From Oscillibacter valericigenes (GTDB taxonomy: Bacteria > Bacillota > Clostridia > Oscillospirales > Oscillospiraceae): a stretch of 64,000 bases of DNA. Position 1 is the stretch's first letter. Each line of letters begins with the position of its first letter. A program made the position numbers and the translations under genes. Location of the stretch: NCBI RefSeq assembly GCF_021531315.1, contig NZ_JAFBIQ010000001.1, positions 186,001 to 250,000 of the forward strand, read 5' to 3'. Positions 40,439 to 49,167 of this stretch are shown one piece after another. The notes below the pieces were generated by a model. That model had not been told where the DNA came from. It was given only the letters and a program-made list of their open reading frames with translations, and ran no database searches.

Positions 40439-41005
40439 TTACTTGGCGCGGCCCATGTACTCGCCGGTGCGGGTGTCGATCTGGATCTTGTCGCCCTCGT
40501 TGATGAACAGGGGCACCTTGATCTCCGCGCCGGTCTCGACGACGGCGGGCTTGGTCACGTTGGTGGCGGTGTCGCCCTTGGCGCCCGGCTCGGACTTGGT
40601 GACGACCAGCTCAACAAAGTTGGGCGGCTCGATGCCGAACACACGGCCCTTGACGGACAGGACCTTGCACATGGTATTCTCCTTGACGAAGCGGAAAGCG
40701 TCGCCGAGCATATCGCGGTTCAGCGGGACCATATCATAGGTCTCCTGATCCATGAAGTAGTAAAGGTCGCCGTCGCTGTAGCTGTACTCCATGTCCTTGC
40801 GCTCCACGAAGGCCTCGTCGAACTTCGCGGTGGGGTTGAACGAGGTCTCGGTGACGGCACCGGTCTCAACATTGCGCATCTTGGTGCGGACAAAGGCCGC
40901 GCCCTTGCCGGGCTTGACGTGCTGGAACTCGACGACCTGATAGACCTTGCCGTCCATCTCAAAGGTCTTGCCGTTTCTGAAATCACCGGCGGTAATGGTT
41001 GCCAT
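40439..41005 (-). CDS. efp: Elongation factor P
   Basis: The 188-residue factor relieves ribosome stalling at proline runs. Domain I has [19 protein letters not shown] and the loop [14 protein letters not shown], whose lysine is the modification site. Domains II and III follow, ending [20 protein letters not shown]. The start MATITAG has a strong SD (GGAGGAAAT), but that site lies in one arm of an inverted repeat in the leader. It has a consensus promoter about 80 bases upstream, and the CD1247-type gene follows. Confidence 0.97.
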   Translation of the reverse strand: MATITAGDFRNGKTFEMDGKVYQVVEFQHVKPGKGAAFVRTKMRNVETGAVTETSFNPTAKFDEAFVERKDMEYSYSDGDLYYFMDQETYDMVPLNRDMLGDAFRFVKENTMCKVLSVKGRVFGIEPPNFVELVVTKSEPGAKGDTATNVTKPAVVETGAEIKVPLFINEGDKIQIDTRTGEYMGRAK

Positions 41006-41009
41006 AGCT

Positions 41010-41050
41010 ATTTCCTCCATATTCCCGAGGAAATCACCGTGGACTTCCTC
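41010..41050 (-). promoter_or_regulatory. efp leader with mutually exclusive hairpins at the ribosome site
   Basis: In the minus-strand transcript the order is GAGGAA (41045-41050), ATTTCCTC (41027-41034), GAGGAAAT (41010-41017), then the start codon. The middle block can pair with either flanking block. The last block contains the Shine-Dalgarno sequence. This layout could act as a translational switch. No ligand or protein is known. Confidence 0.45.
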
Positions 41051-41083
41051 AAATTCATAAAATTTCGGTTTTGAACCGATGGT

Positions 41084-41112
41084 ATTTTACCGCATATAGC
41101 GCCTTATTGCAA
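41084..41112 (-). promoter_or_regulatory. Promoter of efp
   Basis: Minus strand -35 TTGCAA (41107-41112), 17 bases, -10 TAAAAT (41084-41089). Confidence 0.7.
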
Positions 41113-41149
41113 GCACTTTTCTCTATCTTGTGCTCATTTTTCCAAAATA

Positions 41150-41665
41150 TTACCGCCGTGCCGTGCGCTCGTCGTGCGCACAGCCGCGCTTGAACGGCTC
41201 CTGCAGGGTGTGGAGCACCTTCTGCCACGCCGTGTGCGCGCCGCCCTTCGGCTCCACCATCAGCGCGAGCACACCGCTGCGCTTGGCGCCGAGCATATCC
41301 GTGAGCAGCTTGTCGCCGAGCATCGCCGTGTGCTCGGGCGGCGTTTTGAACTTCTCCAGCGCGCGGCGGTAGCCCTTTCTCGACGGCTTTTGCGCATGGC
41401 CGACAAAGTCGATTTCCAGCCCCGCGCAGAAGCGCTCCACACGCGCGGGACTGCGGTTGTTGGATAAGACCGCGACGGTGATCCCCGCCGCCTTCAGCGA
41501 CGCGAGCCATGCGCGCACACCGTCGTCCGGTTCGCGGACAGATTTGGGCGCAAGCGTGTAGTCGAGGTCAGTCAGCAGCAGCGTGATACCGTGCGCGCGC
41601 AGAAAGTCCGGCGTCACGGCGGCATAGTCGTCAAAAACCCAATGAGGTGTCAAAAGCATCGGCAT
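41150..41665 (-). CDS. yqeG: YqeG-family HAD IIIA-type phosphatase
   Basis: The 171-residue HAD-superfamily phosphatase of the YqeG family has an unsettled substrate. The nucleophile motif is LLLTDLDYTLAP (Asp29 and Asp31 region). Motif II is VAVLSNNRSPARVERF. The lysine is in HAQKPSRKGY, and motif IV is MLGDKLLTDMLGAKRSG. A GGA site precedes the first ATG. It has its own promoter. It lies upstream of efp on the same strand but efp has a separate promoter. Confidence 0.92.
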   Translation of the reverse strand: MPMLLTPHWVFDDYAAVTPDFLRAHGITLLLTDLDYTLAPKSVREPDDGVRAWLASLKAAGITVAVLSNNRSPARVERFCAGLEIDFVGHAQKPSRKGYRRALEKFKTPPEHTAMLGDKLLTDMLGAKRSGVLALMVEPKGGAHTAWQKVLHTLQEPFKRGCAHDERTARR

Positions 41666-41696
41666 GGTTTCCTTTCAAGGCGCATATCTATGGGAT

Positions 41697-41725
41697 AGTT
41701 TACCAACTTTTCCCGTTTTCTGCAA
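41697..41725 (-). promoter_or_regulatory. Promoter of yqeG
   Basis: Minus strand -35 TTGCAG (41720-41725), 17 bases, -10 TAAACT (41697-41702). It overlaps the ribosome site of the divergent plus-strand gene. Confidence 0.6.
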
Positions 41726-41738
41726 GGGGGTATCGCCT

Positions 41739-42497
41739 GTGTCTCTCTTTCTCGCGGTCACGCCGGCGGAGGCGGCGGACTGCCGCGGCTATCGCGTGCC
41801 GCTCTGCCATATCGCTTATGCTCTCACCGACGGCGGACGGCTCGCGCGCAGCCCCCTGCCGCGCGGCGTGCAGGGCGGGCTGATGGGACTCTCCGACCGC
41901 TGCGCCGGTCCCCTGCCCTGCTCCGATGCGCTCTGCCGCACCATCGTGCGGGAATGCGCCGCGCATCGCTTTGGCGGCGTGCTGGCGGATTTTGAGGGCA
42001 CAGTGGCGGACGACCGCTCCGCCTTCCTCTCGCGCCTCGGCGCGATGCTTGTGCAGAGCGGACGGCGGCTTTATGTGCCGGAGCGCTTTGCCGTACCCGA
42101 GGCGAGCGTGCTCATCTGCACCGCCATCTCTGGCGGGACGCTGCGCGAGCGGCTGAGCGACGCCGCCGCGCGCTACGGCGCGCAGCGCGTCGCGCTCGAC
42201 TGCCAGCGCCTTGCAATGGACTTTTCCCTTCCCTGCCGCAGCGGCGAGGGGACGCCGCTCACGCCCGAGGAGCTATCTTCCCTGCGCGAGCGCTGCGGCG
42301 CGTCGGTCTTTTTCTCCGAGGAGCTGTGCGCGAATTACTTCAGCTATCGCTCAGACGCTCAGGCGCACTTCGTCCTCTTCGACACTGCCGAGACCCTGCG
42401 GCGCAAGCGGCAGCTCGGATGCGAACGCGGCATCGAGACCGCTTTTCTGATGTATCCCGAGGTCAGCGACCTCCTGCCAGAGCTTATTGGCGCTTAG
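41739..42497 (+). CDS. Hypothetical protein, possibly TIM-barrel
   Basis: The 252-residue protein is not one I recognise. The start is a GTG preceded by AAGGGGG eight bases upstream. The in-frame codons further up overlap the yqeG start and are unlikely to be coding. Visible features are an N-terminal LAVTPAEAADCRGYRVPLCH, an acidic strand GGVLADFEGTVADDRS near residue 95, and a C-terminal ETAFLMYPEVSDLL. Alternating strands and helices with an acidic strand end resemble a TIM-barrel glycosidase-like fold, but this is a weak impression. It converges with the DUF3783 gene and overlaps it by 14 bases. No clear promoter was found. Confidence 0.6.
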   Translation: MSLFLAVTPAEAADCRGYRVPLCHIAYALTDGGRLARSPLPRGVQGGLMGLSDRCAGPLPCSDALCRTIVRECAAHRFGGVLADFEGTVADDRSAFLSRLGAMLVQSGRRLYVPERFAVPEASVLICTAISGGTLRERLSDAAARYGAQRVALDCQRLAMDFSLPCRSGEGTPLTPEELSSLRERCGASVFFSEELCANYFSYRSDAQAHFVLFDTAETLRRKRQLGCERGIETAFLMYPEVSDLLPELIGA

Positions 42498-42864
42498 CTC
42501 TCTGCGCCATCGCCGCGTGCTCCCTTTGCAGCTCGGCAAAAAGCGCCGCGGGCTTCCAGCCGCGGTTCTCCGCCGTCAGCATCGCCTTATAGGGGATGCG
42601 CAGCCCCGTGCGGCGCATGGCGTTCAAGGCCTGCTCCATGCGGTCGCCGTAAAAGCCGCAGAACACCAGCATCGGCTCTGTGAGCGGCGTGCCGGCATAG
42701 ACCTCCTCCGTGCGCACACAGCCTGCCGCACCCGCCAGCACGCCGATGGTCTGTGCATAATCTTCAATTGGCACGGCCTTTACCGCCATTTTGCGCGGCG
42801 CAAAGGTCCGCGTCAGCAGCGGCACGATCCCCTCGCAGCCGAAGGCGAGGATCTGCTCCTTCAT
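42484..42864 (-). CDS. DUF3783 domain protein
   Basis: The 126-residue protein carries the Clostridia DUF3783 domain in its C-terminal half (EPMLVFCGFYGDRMEQALNA, then PYKAMLTAENRGWKPAALFAEL). The role of the family is unknown. The start MKEQILAFG follows a GGAG site. The ten preceding open codons overlap the rpsU terminator. It overlaps the convergent hypothetical gene by 14 bases at the 3' end. Being downstream of rpsU's terminator, it may depend on read-through or an unseen promoter. Confidence 0.78.
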   Translation of the reverse strand: MKEQILAFGCEGIVPLLTRTFAPRKMAVKAVPIEDYAQTIGVLAGAAGCVRTEEVYAGTPLTEPMLVFCGFYGDRMEQALNAMRRTGLRIPYKAMLTAENRGWKPAALFAELQREHAAMAQRAKRQ

Positions 42865-42885
42865 GGTCTCAACTCCTTTTGGCAA

Positions 42886-42917
42886 AAGAAGCACATCACA
42901 TAAGTGATGTGCTTCTT
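42886..42917 (-). terminator. Terminator of rpsU
   Basis: Perfect 14-bp stem AAGAAGCACATCAC / GTGATGTGCTTCTT with a four-base loop, 12 bases after the rpsU stop codon. The following T run on the minus strand is short (CTTTTGCC), so some read-through is possible. Confidence 0.75.
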
Positions 42918-42928
42918 CTTTGATCTGC

Positions 42929-43114
42929 TTAGTAGTAACGCTTATTGCGGTTCTTGCGGGCAGCCTCGCTCTTCTTGCGGCGCTTCACACTCGGGCTTTC
43001 ATAGCACTCGCGCTTGCGGACCTCCGCCAAAACGCCGGCCTTGGCGCAGCTTCTCTTGAATCTCTTCAGAGCGCTGTCCAGGCTCTCGCCTTCCTTGACA
43101 TGAACTTCGGACAT
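42929..43114 (-). CDS. rpsU: 30S ribosomal protein S21
   Basis: The 61-residue basic protein of the small subunit platform starts [20 protein letters not shown] and ends with an arginine- and lysine-rich tail ([20 protein letters not shown]). It is monocistronic, with a perfect consensus promoter and a 78-base leader containing a GCTCT / AGAGC hairpin. GGAGGGAGG is its ribosome site. Confidence 0.97.
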   Translation of the reverse strand: MSEVHVKEGESLDSALKRFKRSCAKAGVLAEVRKRECYESPSVKRRKKSEAARKNRNKRYY

Positions 43115-43192
43115 TTATGTTTTCCCTCCCTCCGATGCACCCGGCTATTTCCAGAGTGCTCTTTAAGAGCCATTGATATGACTAACACGGGT

Positions 43193-43221
43193 ATTATATT
43201 GAAAAGCAAAAGGCTTGTCAA
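43193..43221 (-). promoter_or_regulatory. Promoter of rpsU
   Basis: Minus strand consensus -35 TTGACA (43216-43221), 17 bases, consensus -10 TATAAT (43193-43198). Confidence 0.92.
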
Positions 43222-43253
43222 TACGATTTTTTATTTTTTTCGCAAAATTTTGC

Positions 43254-45758
43254 TCACTGCGCCTTGACGATCAGGTTGATGAGCTTATTCTTGACGAAAA
43301 TGACCTTGACGATCTGCATGCCGTCAAGCGCCTTGGCGACTCTCTCGACCTGACGGGCGGCCTCGATGACGCTCTCCTGCTCACTGTCCATCGCCACGGT
43401 GACGGTGCCTCTGAGCTTGCCGTTCACCTGCACCGCCATCTCGGTGTGCGCGGCGACAGTCTTGCTCTCGTCATACTCGGGCCAGGGCATCTGCATCGCC
43501 ATTTTTCCGTGCTCACTCGCGCAGCCGAGCAGCTCCCACATCTCCTCGACCATGTGCGGCGCGAAGGGAGAGAGCAGAAGCAGCAGCGCCTCAAGGTCGC
43601 CGCGGCTGACGCCGTTGGCGTAGAACTCGTTGACCATGGCCATGAGCGCGGCGATGGCGGTGTTGAGCTTGAGCGAGTCGATGTCGTCTGTGACCTTCTT
43701 GATGGTCTTGTGGATGATCGGCTCGTTCTTTTCGGACACGGCCTTGTCCGCACTCGCCATGTCCATGAGGTTCCACACGCGGTCGAGGAAGCGCTTGCAG
43801 CCCTTCACCGCGTCGTCGGACCAGGTGGCGACCTTCTCGAAGTCGCCGATGAACATGATGTAGAGACGCATCGTGTCCGCGCCGTAGGCCTTGACCACAT
43901 CGTCGGGGTTGACGACATTGCCGAGGGATTTCGACATCTTGACCGCCGGACGCAGCGCCTGATTGCCGTACTTGGCGATCAGCGCCTCCTTCTCCTCCTC
44001 GGTCTTGGCGTTGCCGACATAGTGCGGGTTTTGGCCGAGGATCATACCGTGGCTCGTGCGCTTGGCGTAGGGCTCCTTGGTGTGGACGACGCCGATGTCA
44101 TAGAGGAACTTGTGCCAGAAGCGGGAGTAGAGCAGGTGGAGCGTGGTGTGCTCCATGCCGCCGTTGTACCAGTCCACGGGGCCCCAGTAGCTCTCTGCCT
44201 CGTGGGAGACGAGCTCTTTATCGTTGTGCGGGTCCATGTAGCGCAGGAAGTACCACGACGAGCCAGCCCACTGGGGCATGGTGTCCGTTTCGCGCTTGGC
44301 GGCGGCGCCGCACTTCGGGCACTTGGTGTTCACCCAGTCGGTCATCTTGGAGATGGGGCTCTCGCCGTCGTCGGTCGGCTCGTAGCTCTCGACCTGCGGC
44401 AACACGAGCGGCAGCTCCTCCTCGGGAACGGGCACCCAGCCGCACTTCGGGCAGTTGACCAGCGGGATCGGCTCGCCCCAGTAGCGCTGGCGGGAGAACA
44501 CCCAGTCGCGCAGCTTGTAGTTGACCTTCTCATGGCCCCAGCCCTGCTCGATGGCATACTGCTTCATCGCGGGGATGGCGTCCTTGACAGTCATGCCGTT
44601 GAGGAAGCCGGAGTTGACCATGATGCCGGTATCGTCCTTGAGCGTGAAAGCCTCCTTGGTGATGTCGCCGCCCTCGACGACCTCGACGATGGGCAGGCCG
44701 AAGGCCGTGGCAAAGTCCCAGTCGCGCTGGTCGTGGCCGGGAACGCCCATGACGATGCCCGTGCCGTAGCCCATGAGAACATAGTCGGAGACGAACATCG
44801 GCACGACCTTGCCGGTGGCGGGGTTGACGACCTCGATGCCCTCGAGGCGCACACCTGTCTTTTCCTTGTTCAGCTCGCCGCGCTCAAAGTCGCTCTTGCG
44901 GGCGGCGGCCTCCTGATAGGCGGCTACCGCGTCCCAATTCCTGATGAGGGGCTGCCACTTCTTGAGCAGCGGATGCTCGGGCGAGATGACGGTATAGGTC
45001 ACGCCGAAGAGCGTATCGACGCGGGTAGTATACACGGTGATGTCGTCGCCGGTATTGGTCTTGAAGGTGACCTCGGTACCCGTGGAGCGGCCGATCCAGT
45101 TGCGCTGCTGCGTCTTGACGCGCTCGATGAAGTCCACATCGTCCAGATCGTCGATGAGGCGGTCGGCGTACTTCGTAATGCGCAGCATCCACTGGCTCTT
45201 TTCCTTGCGGATGACCTCGCTGCCGCAGCGCTCGCACACGCCCTCAACGACCTCCTCGTTCGCCAGCACGCACTTGCAGCTCGTGCACCAGTTGACGGGC
45301 ATGGTGGTCTTGTAGGCGAGGTCGTGCTTGAACATTTGCAGGAAGATCCACTGCGTCCACTTGTAGTAGCTCGGGTCGGTGGTGTCCACCACGCGGTCCC
45401 AGTCGAAGCCATAGCCGAGCATCTTGAGCTGACGGGTGAAGTTCCTGATGTTCTGCTGCGTGACGATGGCAGGATGGACGTGGTTCTTGATGGCAAAGTT
45501 CTCCGTCGGCAGACCGAAGGCGTCAAACCCGATGGGGTTGAGCACATTGTAGCCCTGCATCCGCTTCTTGCGGCAGATAATGTCCATCGCCGTAAAGGGG
45601 CGCGGATGGCCGACATGCAATCCGGCCGCGGAGGGGTACGGGAACTCGATCAGGCCGTAGAACTTCGGTCTGGAGTCGCCGGTCACCGCCGCGTAGGGCT
45701 TGCTCTCCTCCCACTTTTCCTGCCATTTCTTTTCGATGGCTTCAAAATCGTACTTCAT
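43254..45758 (-). CDS. leuS: Leucine-tRNA ligase
   Basis: The 834-residue class I synthetase charges tRNA-Leu. The HIGH motif is [14 protein letters not shown] near residue 45, and the KMSKS loop is [16 protein letters not shown]. The CP1 editing domain lies between (around [19 protein letters not shown] to [13 protein letters not shown], where the D is the editing aspartate). The C-terminal tail ends [16 protein letters not shown]. It lies after rsfS on the same strand. The 72-base gap contains a hairpin but no T-box leader. Confidence 0.98.
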   Translation of the reverse strand: MKYDFEAIEKKWQEKWEESKPYAAVTGDSRPKFYGLIEFPYPSAAGLHVGHPRPFTAMDIICRKKRMQGYNVLNPIGFDAFGLPTENFAIKNHVHPAIVTQQNIRNFTRQLKMLGYGFDWDRVVDTTDPSYYKWTQWIFLQMFKHDLAYKTTMPVNWCTSCKCVLANEEVVEGVCERCGSEVIRKEKSQWMLRITKYADRLIDDLDDVDFIERVKTQQRNWIGRSTGTEVTFKTNTGDDITVYTTRVDTLFGVTYTVISPEHPLLKKWQPLIRNWDAVAAYQEAAARKSDFERGELNKEKTGVRLEGIEVVNPATGKVVPMFVSDYVLMGYGTGIVMGVPGHDQRDWDFATAFGLPIVEVVEGGDITKEAFTLKDDTGIMVNSGFLNGMTVKDAIPAMKQYAIEQGWGHEKVNYKLRDWVFSRQRYWGEPIPLVNCPKCGWVPVPEEELPLVLPQVESYEPTDDGESPISKMTDWVNTKCPKCGAAAKRETDTMPQWAGSSWYFLRYMDPHNDKELVSHEAESYWGPVDWYNGGMEHTTLHLLYSRFWHKFLYDIGVVHTKEPYAKRTSHGMILGQNPHYVGNAKTEEEKEALIAKYGNQALRPAVKMSKSLGNVVNPDDVVKAYGADTMRLYIMFIGDFEKVATWSDDAVKGCKRFLDRVWNLMDMASADKAVSEKNEPIIHKTIKKVTDDIDSLKLNTAIAALMAMVNEFYANGVSRGDLEALLLLLSPFAPHMVEEMWELLGCASEHGKMAMQMPWPEYDESKTVAAHTEMAVQVNGKLRGTVTVAMDSEQESVIEAARQVERVAKALDGMQIVKVIFVKNKLINLIVKAQ

Positions 45759-45830
45759 GACTTTCTCCTTCTATTTCCATAGGTACTTCTATTTTTCCGT
45801 CCGCGCACCGCGGCGGACGCTATGCGTTTT

Positions 45831-46202
45831 TTATTTGGCGGAGTCGGGCGTCAGCACACCGGCGAGGTCCAGCTCGTGGCCGTCGCTCCAAAGGCGCTCA
45901 AGACCGTAGAACGCGCGCGCCTCCTCGTTGAACACATGGACGGCGACACAGCCGTAGTCCAGCAGCACCCATGTGCCGCCGCGATAGCCCTCGCGGTGGA
46001 GCGGCTGCTCGCCGAGTGCGGAAAGCTCTTTTTCCACCTCGTCGCACAGCGCGTTGATCTGCGTGTTGCTGCCGCCGGAGCAGATGACGAAGTAATCCGC
46101 CAGCGTGGTGATCTTGTCGATGCCGATGACCTTGATGTCGCGGCCCTTCTTGCTGTCAAGCGCCTTGGCTGCCGCGAGCGCCATTTCCTTTGCGTTTACC
46201 AT
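45831..46202 (-). CDS. rsfS: Ribosomal silencing factor RsfS
   Basis: The 123-residue protein binds L14 and blocks subunit joining during starvation. DUF143 motifs are GRDIKVIGIDKITTLADYFV, then CSGGSNTQINAL and GTWVLLDYGCVAVHVFNEEA. Two nearby ATGs exist. The one at 46202 is preferred because the AAGG site is about nine bases upstream, while it is only three bases from the one at 46208. It follows the LCP gene and completes the nadD-yqeK-LCP-rsfS order usual in Firmicutes. Confidence 0.95.
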   Translation of the reverse strand: MVNAKEMALAAAKALDSKKGRDIKVIGIDKITTLADYFVICSGGSNTQINALCDEVEKELSALGEQPLHREGYRGGTWVLLDYGCVAVHVFNEEARAFYGLERLWSDGHELDLAGVLTPDSAK

Positions 46203-46221
46203 TCTCATTTTCCTTTCGTTC

Positions 46222-47616
46222 TTATTCGTTTCCCGTCGCCTCACCGATGACCGTCAGGTCTCCCGCGGTCACCTCGGGCACAGGCCCGTTTTCTCCGTTT
46301 CCATTTTCGCTTTCGCCGCTCGTCCCGCCCGAAATCTTCCCCGTATAGGGGTCGATATGCACCGGCGGCGCGGCCGCCGCCTTGCTGTCCTCCACCCGTC
46401 CGGTGGAAGAGGCGAGTGAGCCGTCGTCGTTGACGGACATGATGTCCAGATCGCGCAGCGTGAATTTTTCCGTGAACGGGCTGAGCGAGTTGTTCACAAG
46501 GTCCAGCAGCGCGCTTGCCTTCGGCACCACATAATCGAGCTTCATGGGCTTGCCGTAGGATGCGCTGAGCGAGCGGCTGTAAACATACACACCGTACCAT
46601 GGCATGGTCGTAAAGCTCACATTCTCCGTTGACAGGCCGCCGAACACCGCCTGCTTGCCGAACCACAGGATATTTTCAAAGCTGAGGTCTGTCTCCACAT
46701 TCTCCTCAAACACCTTGGCGATCTTGCCGATGTTCGCCACATTCTTGAGCTGCAAAAGCTGCTTGAGGACTGCCTTGAGGAAGTCCTGCTGGATCTTCAT
46801 GCGCCCGCTGTCGCCGATCTCCGGGTTTCCGTAGGGGCTGTTTCTATCGTTTTTGCGCCAGCGGATGACCTGCATGGCATCGTTGCCGCTGAGCTTGCGG
46901 TAGCCCTTTGCCTGCTCGATAACAAGATCCTGATACTTGTCGTGGTAGTCCATATCATAGGGCACATCGAAATATACGCCGCCGATGGCCTCCACGATGG
47001 CGCCGACGGCCTCCCACTCCACGACCACCTGATAGTCCGGCTCAAAGCCGACGAGCTGGGAGATCTCCTTATAAAGCGACTTGATGCCCTTCTCTCCCCC
47101 GCCGTAGTAGTTGTAGACGGAATTGATCTTCTTCACATCCCACGGGACGTTCACCATCGTGTCGCGCGGAATGGACATGACCGTCGCCTTCTGGTTGGTC
47201 ACATCGTAGCTTGCAAGCAGCATCGTGTCGGTGTTTCCGCCGCCGCCCGTATCCCGTCCGAGCACGAGCACCGTGTAGAAGTCCTTGCTCTTGCGCTCGC
47301 CGCTCACGCGCGGGCGCACACCGTCGCCGTAGTCGATCTCATCGACCTGCGGCCGGTTGGGATCCTTCTGCGCATTGTCCTTGTTCGGCAGCTCCGGCGC
47401 GCGGATCTTCAAAAGGTAGCTGCCGCCGACGATCACCCCGATGAGCACCACTGCCGCCAGCACGGTGAGGATCAGCCTTTTGGGATGGGCAAAAATGCCC
47501 TTGATCTTCTCCCACGCCTCGTCGCCGTGCTCGTCAAAGGTCTCGTCTACACGGCTTTGCAGCGCCTCAAGCTTCTCAAATTTCCAGTTATTTTCTGCCT
47601 CACGCTTTCCCTTCAT
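46222..47616 (-). CDS. LytR-CpsA-Psr family cell wall transferase
   Basis: The 464-residue membrane-anchored enzyme of the LCP family attaches glycopolymers (teichoic acids or capsule) to peptidoglycan. It has an N-terminal cytoplasmic tail, one membrane segment (LILTVLAAVVLIGVIVGGSY, about residues 48-67), and then the extracellular LCP domain with VLVLGRDTGGGGNTDTMLL and VMSIPRDTMVNVPW. DRNSPYGNPEIGDSGRMKIQ carries the lipid-phosphate-binding Arg. A low-complexity Gly/Ser/Glu tail ends the protein. It overlaps the nadD-yqeK fusion by 17 bases. Confidence 0.93.
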   Translation of the reverse strand: MKGKREAENNWKFEKLEALQSRVDETFDEHGDEAWEKIKGIFAHPKRLILTVLAAVVLIGVIVGGSYLLKIRAPELPNKDNAQKDPNRPQVDEIDYGDGVRPRVSGERKSKDFYTVLVLGRDTGGGGNTDTMLLASYDVTNQKATVMSIPRDTMVNVPWDVKKINSVYNYYGGGEKGIKSLYKEISQLVGFEPDYQVVVEWEAVGAIVEAIGGVYFDVPYDMDYHDKYQDLVIEQAKGYRKLSGNDAMQVIRWRKNDRNSPYGNPEIGDSGRMKIQQDFLKAVLKQLLQLKNVANIGKIAKVFEENVETDLSFENILWFGKQAVFGGLSTENVSFTTMPWYGVYVYSRSLSASYGKPMKLDYVVPKASALLDLVNNSLSPFTEKFTLRDLDIMSVNDDGSLASSTGRVEDSKAAAAPPVHIDPYTGKISGGTSGESENGNGENGPVPEVTAGDLTVIGEATGNE

Positions 47617-48817
47617 TTTCTTTTCCTCTCAGATAATCGCGTGCCGTCAAGGTATTGACATGAATGGGGCTTCCCATTTCCTGCATCTCCTCGACCGTCA
47701 TTTCAAGCCCCATCAAAAGGCCGCGGTCCAGATCCTCCCACACAGTCCTCCGCAGCGTGTCCACACCCGGAAAATCGCGCGTCGGCTCAATGAAGTCTGC
47801 AAGGTAAATAACCTTTTCCAGCACTGTCATATTCGGCTTTCCGGTCGTATGCCAGAGGATCGCATTGTATATCTCATCGTCTACGCCGAACACATCGCGC
47901 GCGAGCGCCGCGCCGGTCTTGGCGTGGAGCAGCTTGAGTGCCTTTTTCTCCAGCTCGTCGAGCACGATGCCGTACCTTTCGCACAGCGCGAGCTGCTCAG
48001 CCATCGAGAGCTTTTTCGTGCAGTCGTGCAGCAGCCCCGCGACCTCCGCGCGGTGCGCGTCTGCGCCGTATTTTTCCGCGAGCTTCACCGCCGTCGCCGC
48101 CGTGCCGAGCACATGGGCGCAGCGCTTAGCCTTGAGATAGCTGAGCGCAATAGGGCGCAGCTGCGGGATAGTCAGGTGCTTGAGGTCAAGATTTGTTCCA
48201 TATAAATGCTCGCGCAGGATGTAGCCGTAGACCTGCGGGGCGAGCATTTTTTCGCTCTCGCCGCTCACCATACCCGCGCGCAGCTCGGTCGAAGAGATCT
48301 CAACGAGATTGGGAAGCGTCATCGTCACGATGCGGCAGCCTGGGAATTTTTCGCCGAGAAAGGCCCGCTGCGGGGCAAACACCTCCTCACCGTCCCGCTC
48401 GGTGCGGCCGAAGGCGCAAAGTCCCGCATGGCGCACGATCTCCTCCGGCGCGTGCCAGAGGTGGAAGGTGAGGAACATATCCGTTCCCATCAGCAGCCAC
48501 AGCTCCGCGTCGGGATAGCGCTCGTGCAAAAGGCGCAGAGTATCCGAGGTATAGCTCTTTCCCTCGCGTGTGAGCTCCATATCCGACACCTCGACGGGGA
48601 TGAGCGTATCCAGCTCGATCTGCGCGCCCATGAGCCTCGTCATCGCAAGGCGATGCACCGGCGCGGGCGCGTCGGCGGAGAGCTGCTTGTGCGGCGGGAT
48701 GCCGGCGGGAATGAGCATGAGCCGGTCAAGCTCCAGATAGCGCGCGGCGCTCTCCGCCGCGGCCAGATGTCCTAAATGCGGCGGGTTAAAGCTGCCGCCG
48801 TAAATTCCGATCTTCAA
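47600..48817 (-). CDS. nadD: Fused NadD nicotinate-nucleotide adenylyltransferase and YqeK HD phosphohydrolase
   Basis: The 405-residue protein combines two usually separate neighbours. The N-terminal half is NadD (NaMN to NaAD in NAD synthesis), with IGIYGGSFNPPHLGHLAAAE and EISSTELRAGMVSG. The C-terminal half is a YqeK-type HD domain (bis(5'-nucleosyl)-tetraphosphatase) with the metal residues in CAHVLGTAATAV, VAGLLHDCTKK and ILWHTTGKPNM. The joint is around residue 205 (ILREHLYGTNLDLKHL). The start is a TTG at 48817, seven bases after GAGAGGG. No ATG is available near the conserved start. It lies 23 bases after yhbY in the smc-ftsY strand group. Confidence 0.9.
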   Translation of the reverse strand: MKIGIYGGSFNPPHLGHLAAAESAARYLELDRLMLIPAGIPPHKQLSADAPAPVHRLAMTRLMGAQIELDTLIPVEVSDMELTREGKSYTSDTLRLLHERYPDAELWLLMGTDMFLTFHLWHAPEEIVRHAGLCAFGRTERDGEEVFAPQRAFLGEKFPGCRIVTMTLPNLVEISSTELRAGMVSGESEKMLAPQVYGYILREHLYGTNLDLKHLTIPQLRPIALSYLKAKRCAHVLGTAATAVKLAEKYGADAHRAEVAGLLHDCTKKLSMAEQLALCERYGIVLDELEKKALKLLHAKTGAALARDVFGVDDEIYNAILWHTTGKPNMTVLEKVIYLADFIEPTRDFPGVDTLRRTVWEDLDRGLLMGLEMTVEEMQEMGSPIHVNTLTARDYLRGKENEGKA

Positions 48818-48840
48818 TAAAAAGCCCTCTCTATCGTCTC

Positions 48841-49167
48841 TCAGACGGTCTTTTTCTTCTTGTCCTTCACCAGCGCGATGCGCTTTTCCTTTGGCTTTGC
48901 GTGCGTTTCGCGGTAGAGCACGAACTTCGTACCGATGACCTGCACCTGCTCGGCGCGGGTGAGCCTGCTCAGCTCGTCGCAGGCCTCGCGGGCGGTGAGC
49001 ATACTGTTGTCGAGCACGCGGCACTTGATGAGTTCACGCGCCTCGAGCGCATCGTTCGCCTGCTTGACAAGGTTTTCGCCGATGCCGTCCTTGCCGATGT
49101 GGACGATGGGCTCAAGCTCGTTTGCCATAGCGCGCAGCTGTGCGCGCTGCTTTCCGGTCAGTTCCAT
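48841..49167 (-). CDS. yhbY: YhbY-family (CRM domain) RNA-binding protein
   Basis: The 108-residue protein with a CRM RNA-binding domain is associated with pre-50S ribosome assembly. It begins MELTGKQRAQLRAMANELEP and has VHIGKDGIGENLVKQANDAL, the GxxG-like loop of the family, and ends in a lysine-rich tail. Its ATG follows the rdgB stop codon with no gap. Neighbours nadD and yqeK match the common Firmicutes order. Confidence 0.94.
   Translation of the reverse strand: MELTGKQRAQLRAMANELEPIVHIGKDGIGENLVKQANDALEARELIKCRVLDNSMLTAREACDELSRLTRAEQVQVIGTKFVLYRETHAKPKEKRIALVKDKKKKTV

Noticed and set aside
41055-41510. A 151-residue open frame on the minus strand inside yqeG
   Set aside because: Different frame from the HAD motifs, arginine-rich, with no ribosome site. 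It is a shadow of yqeG.
45797-45820. Hairpin CGTCCGC / GCGGACG between rsfS and leuS as a terminator or leader
   Set aside because: The T run is on the plus strand only, where there is no gene to terminate. On the minus strand it is followed by GGAAAAATAG, so it does not look like a terminator of rsfS.
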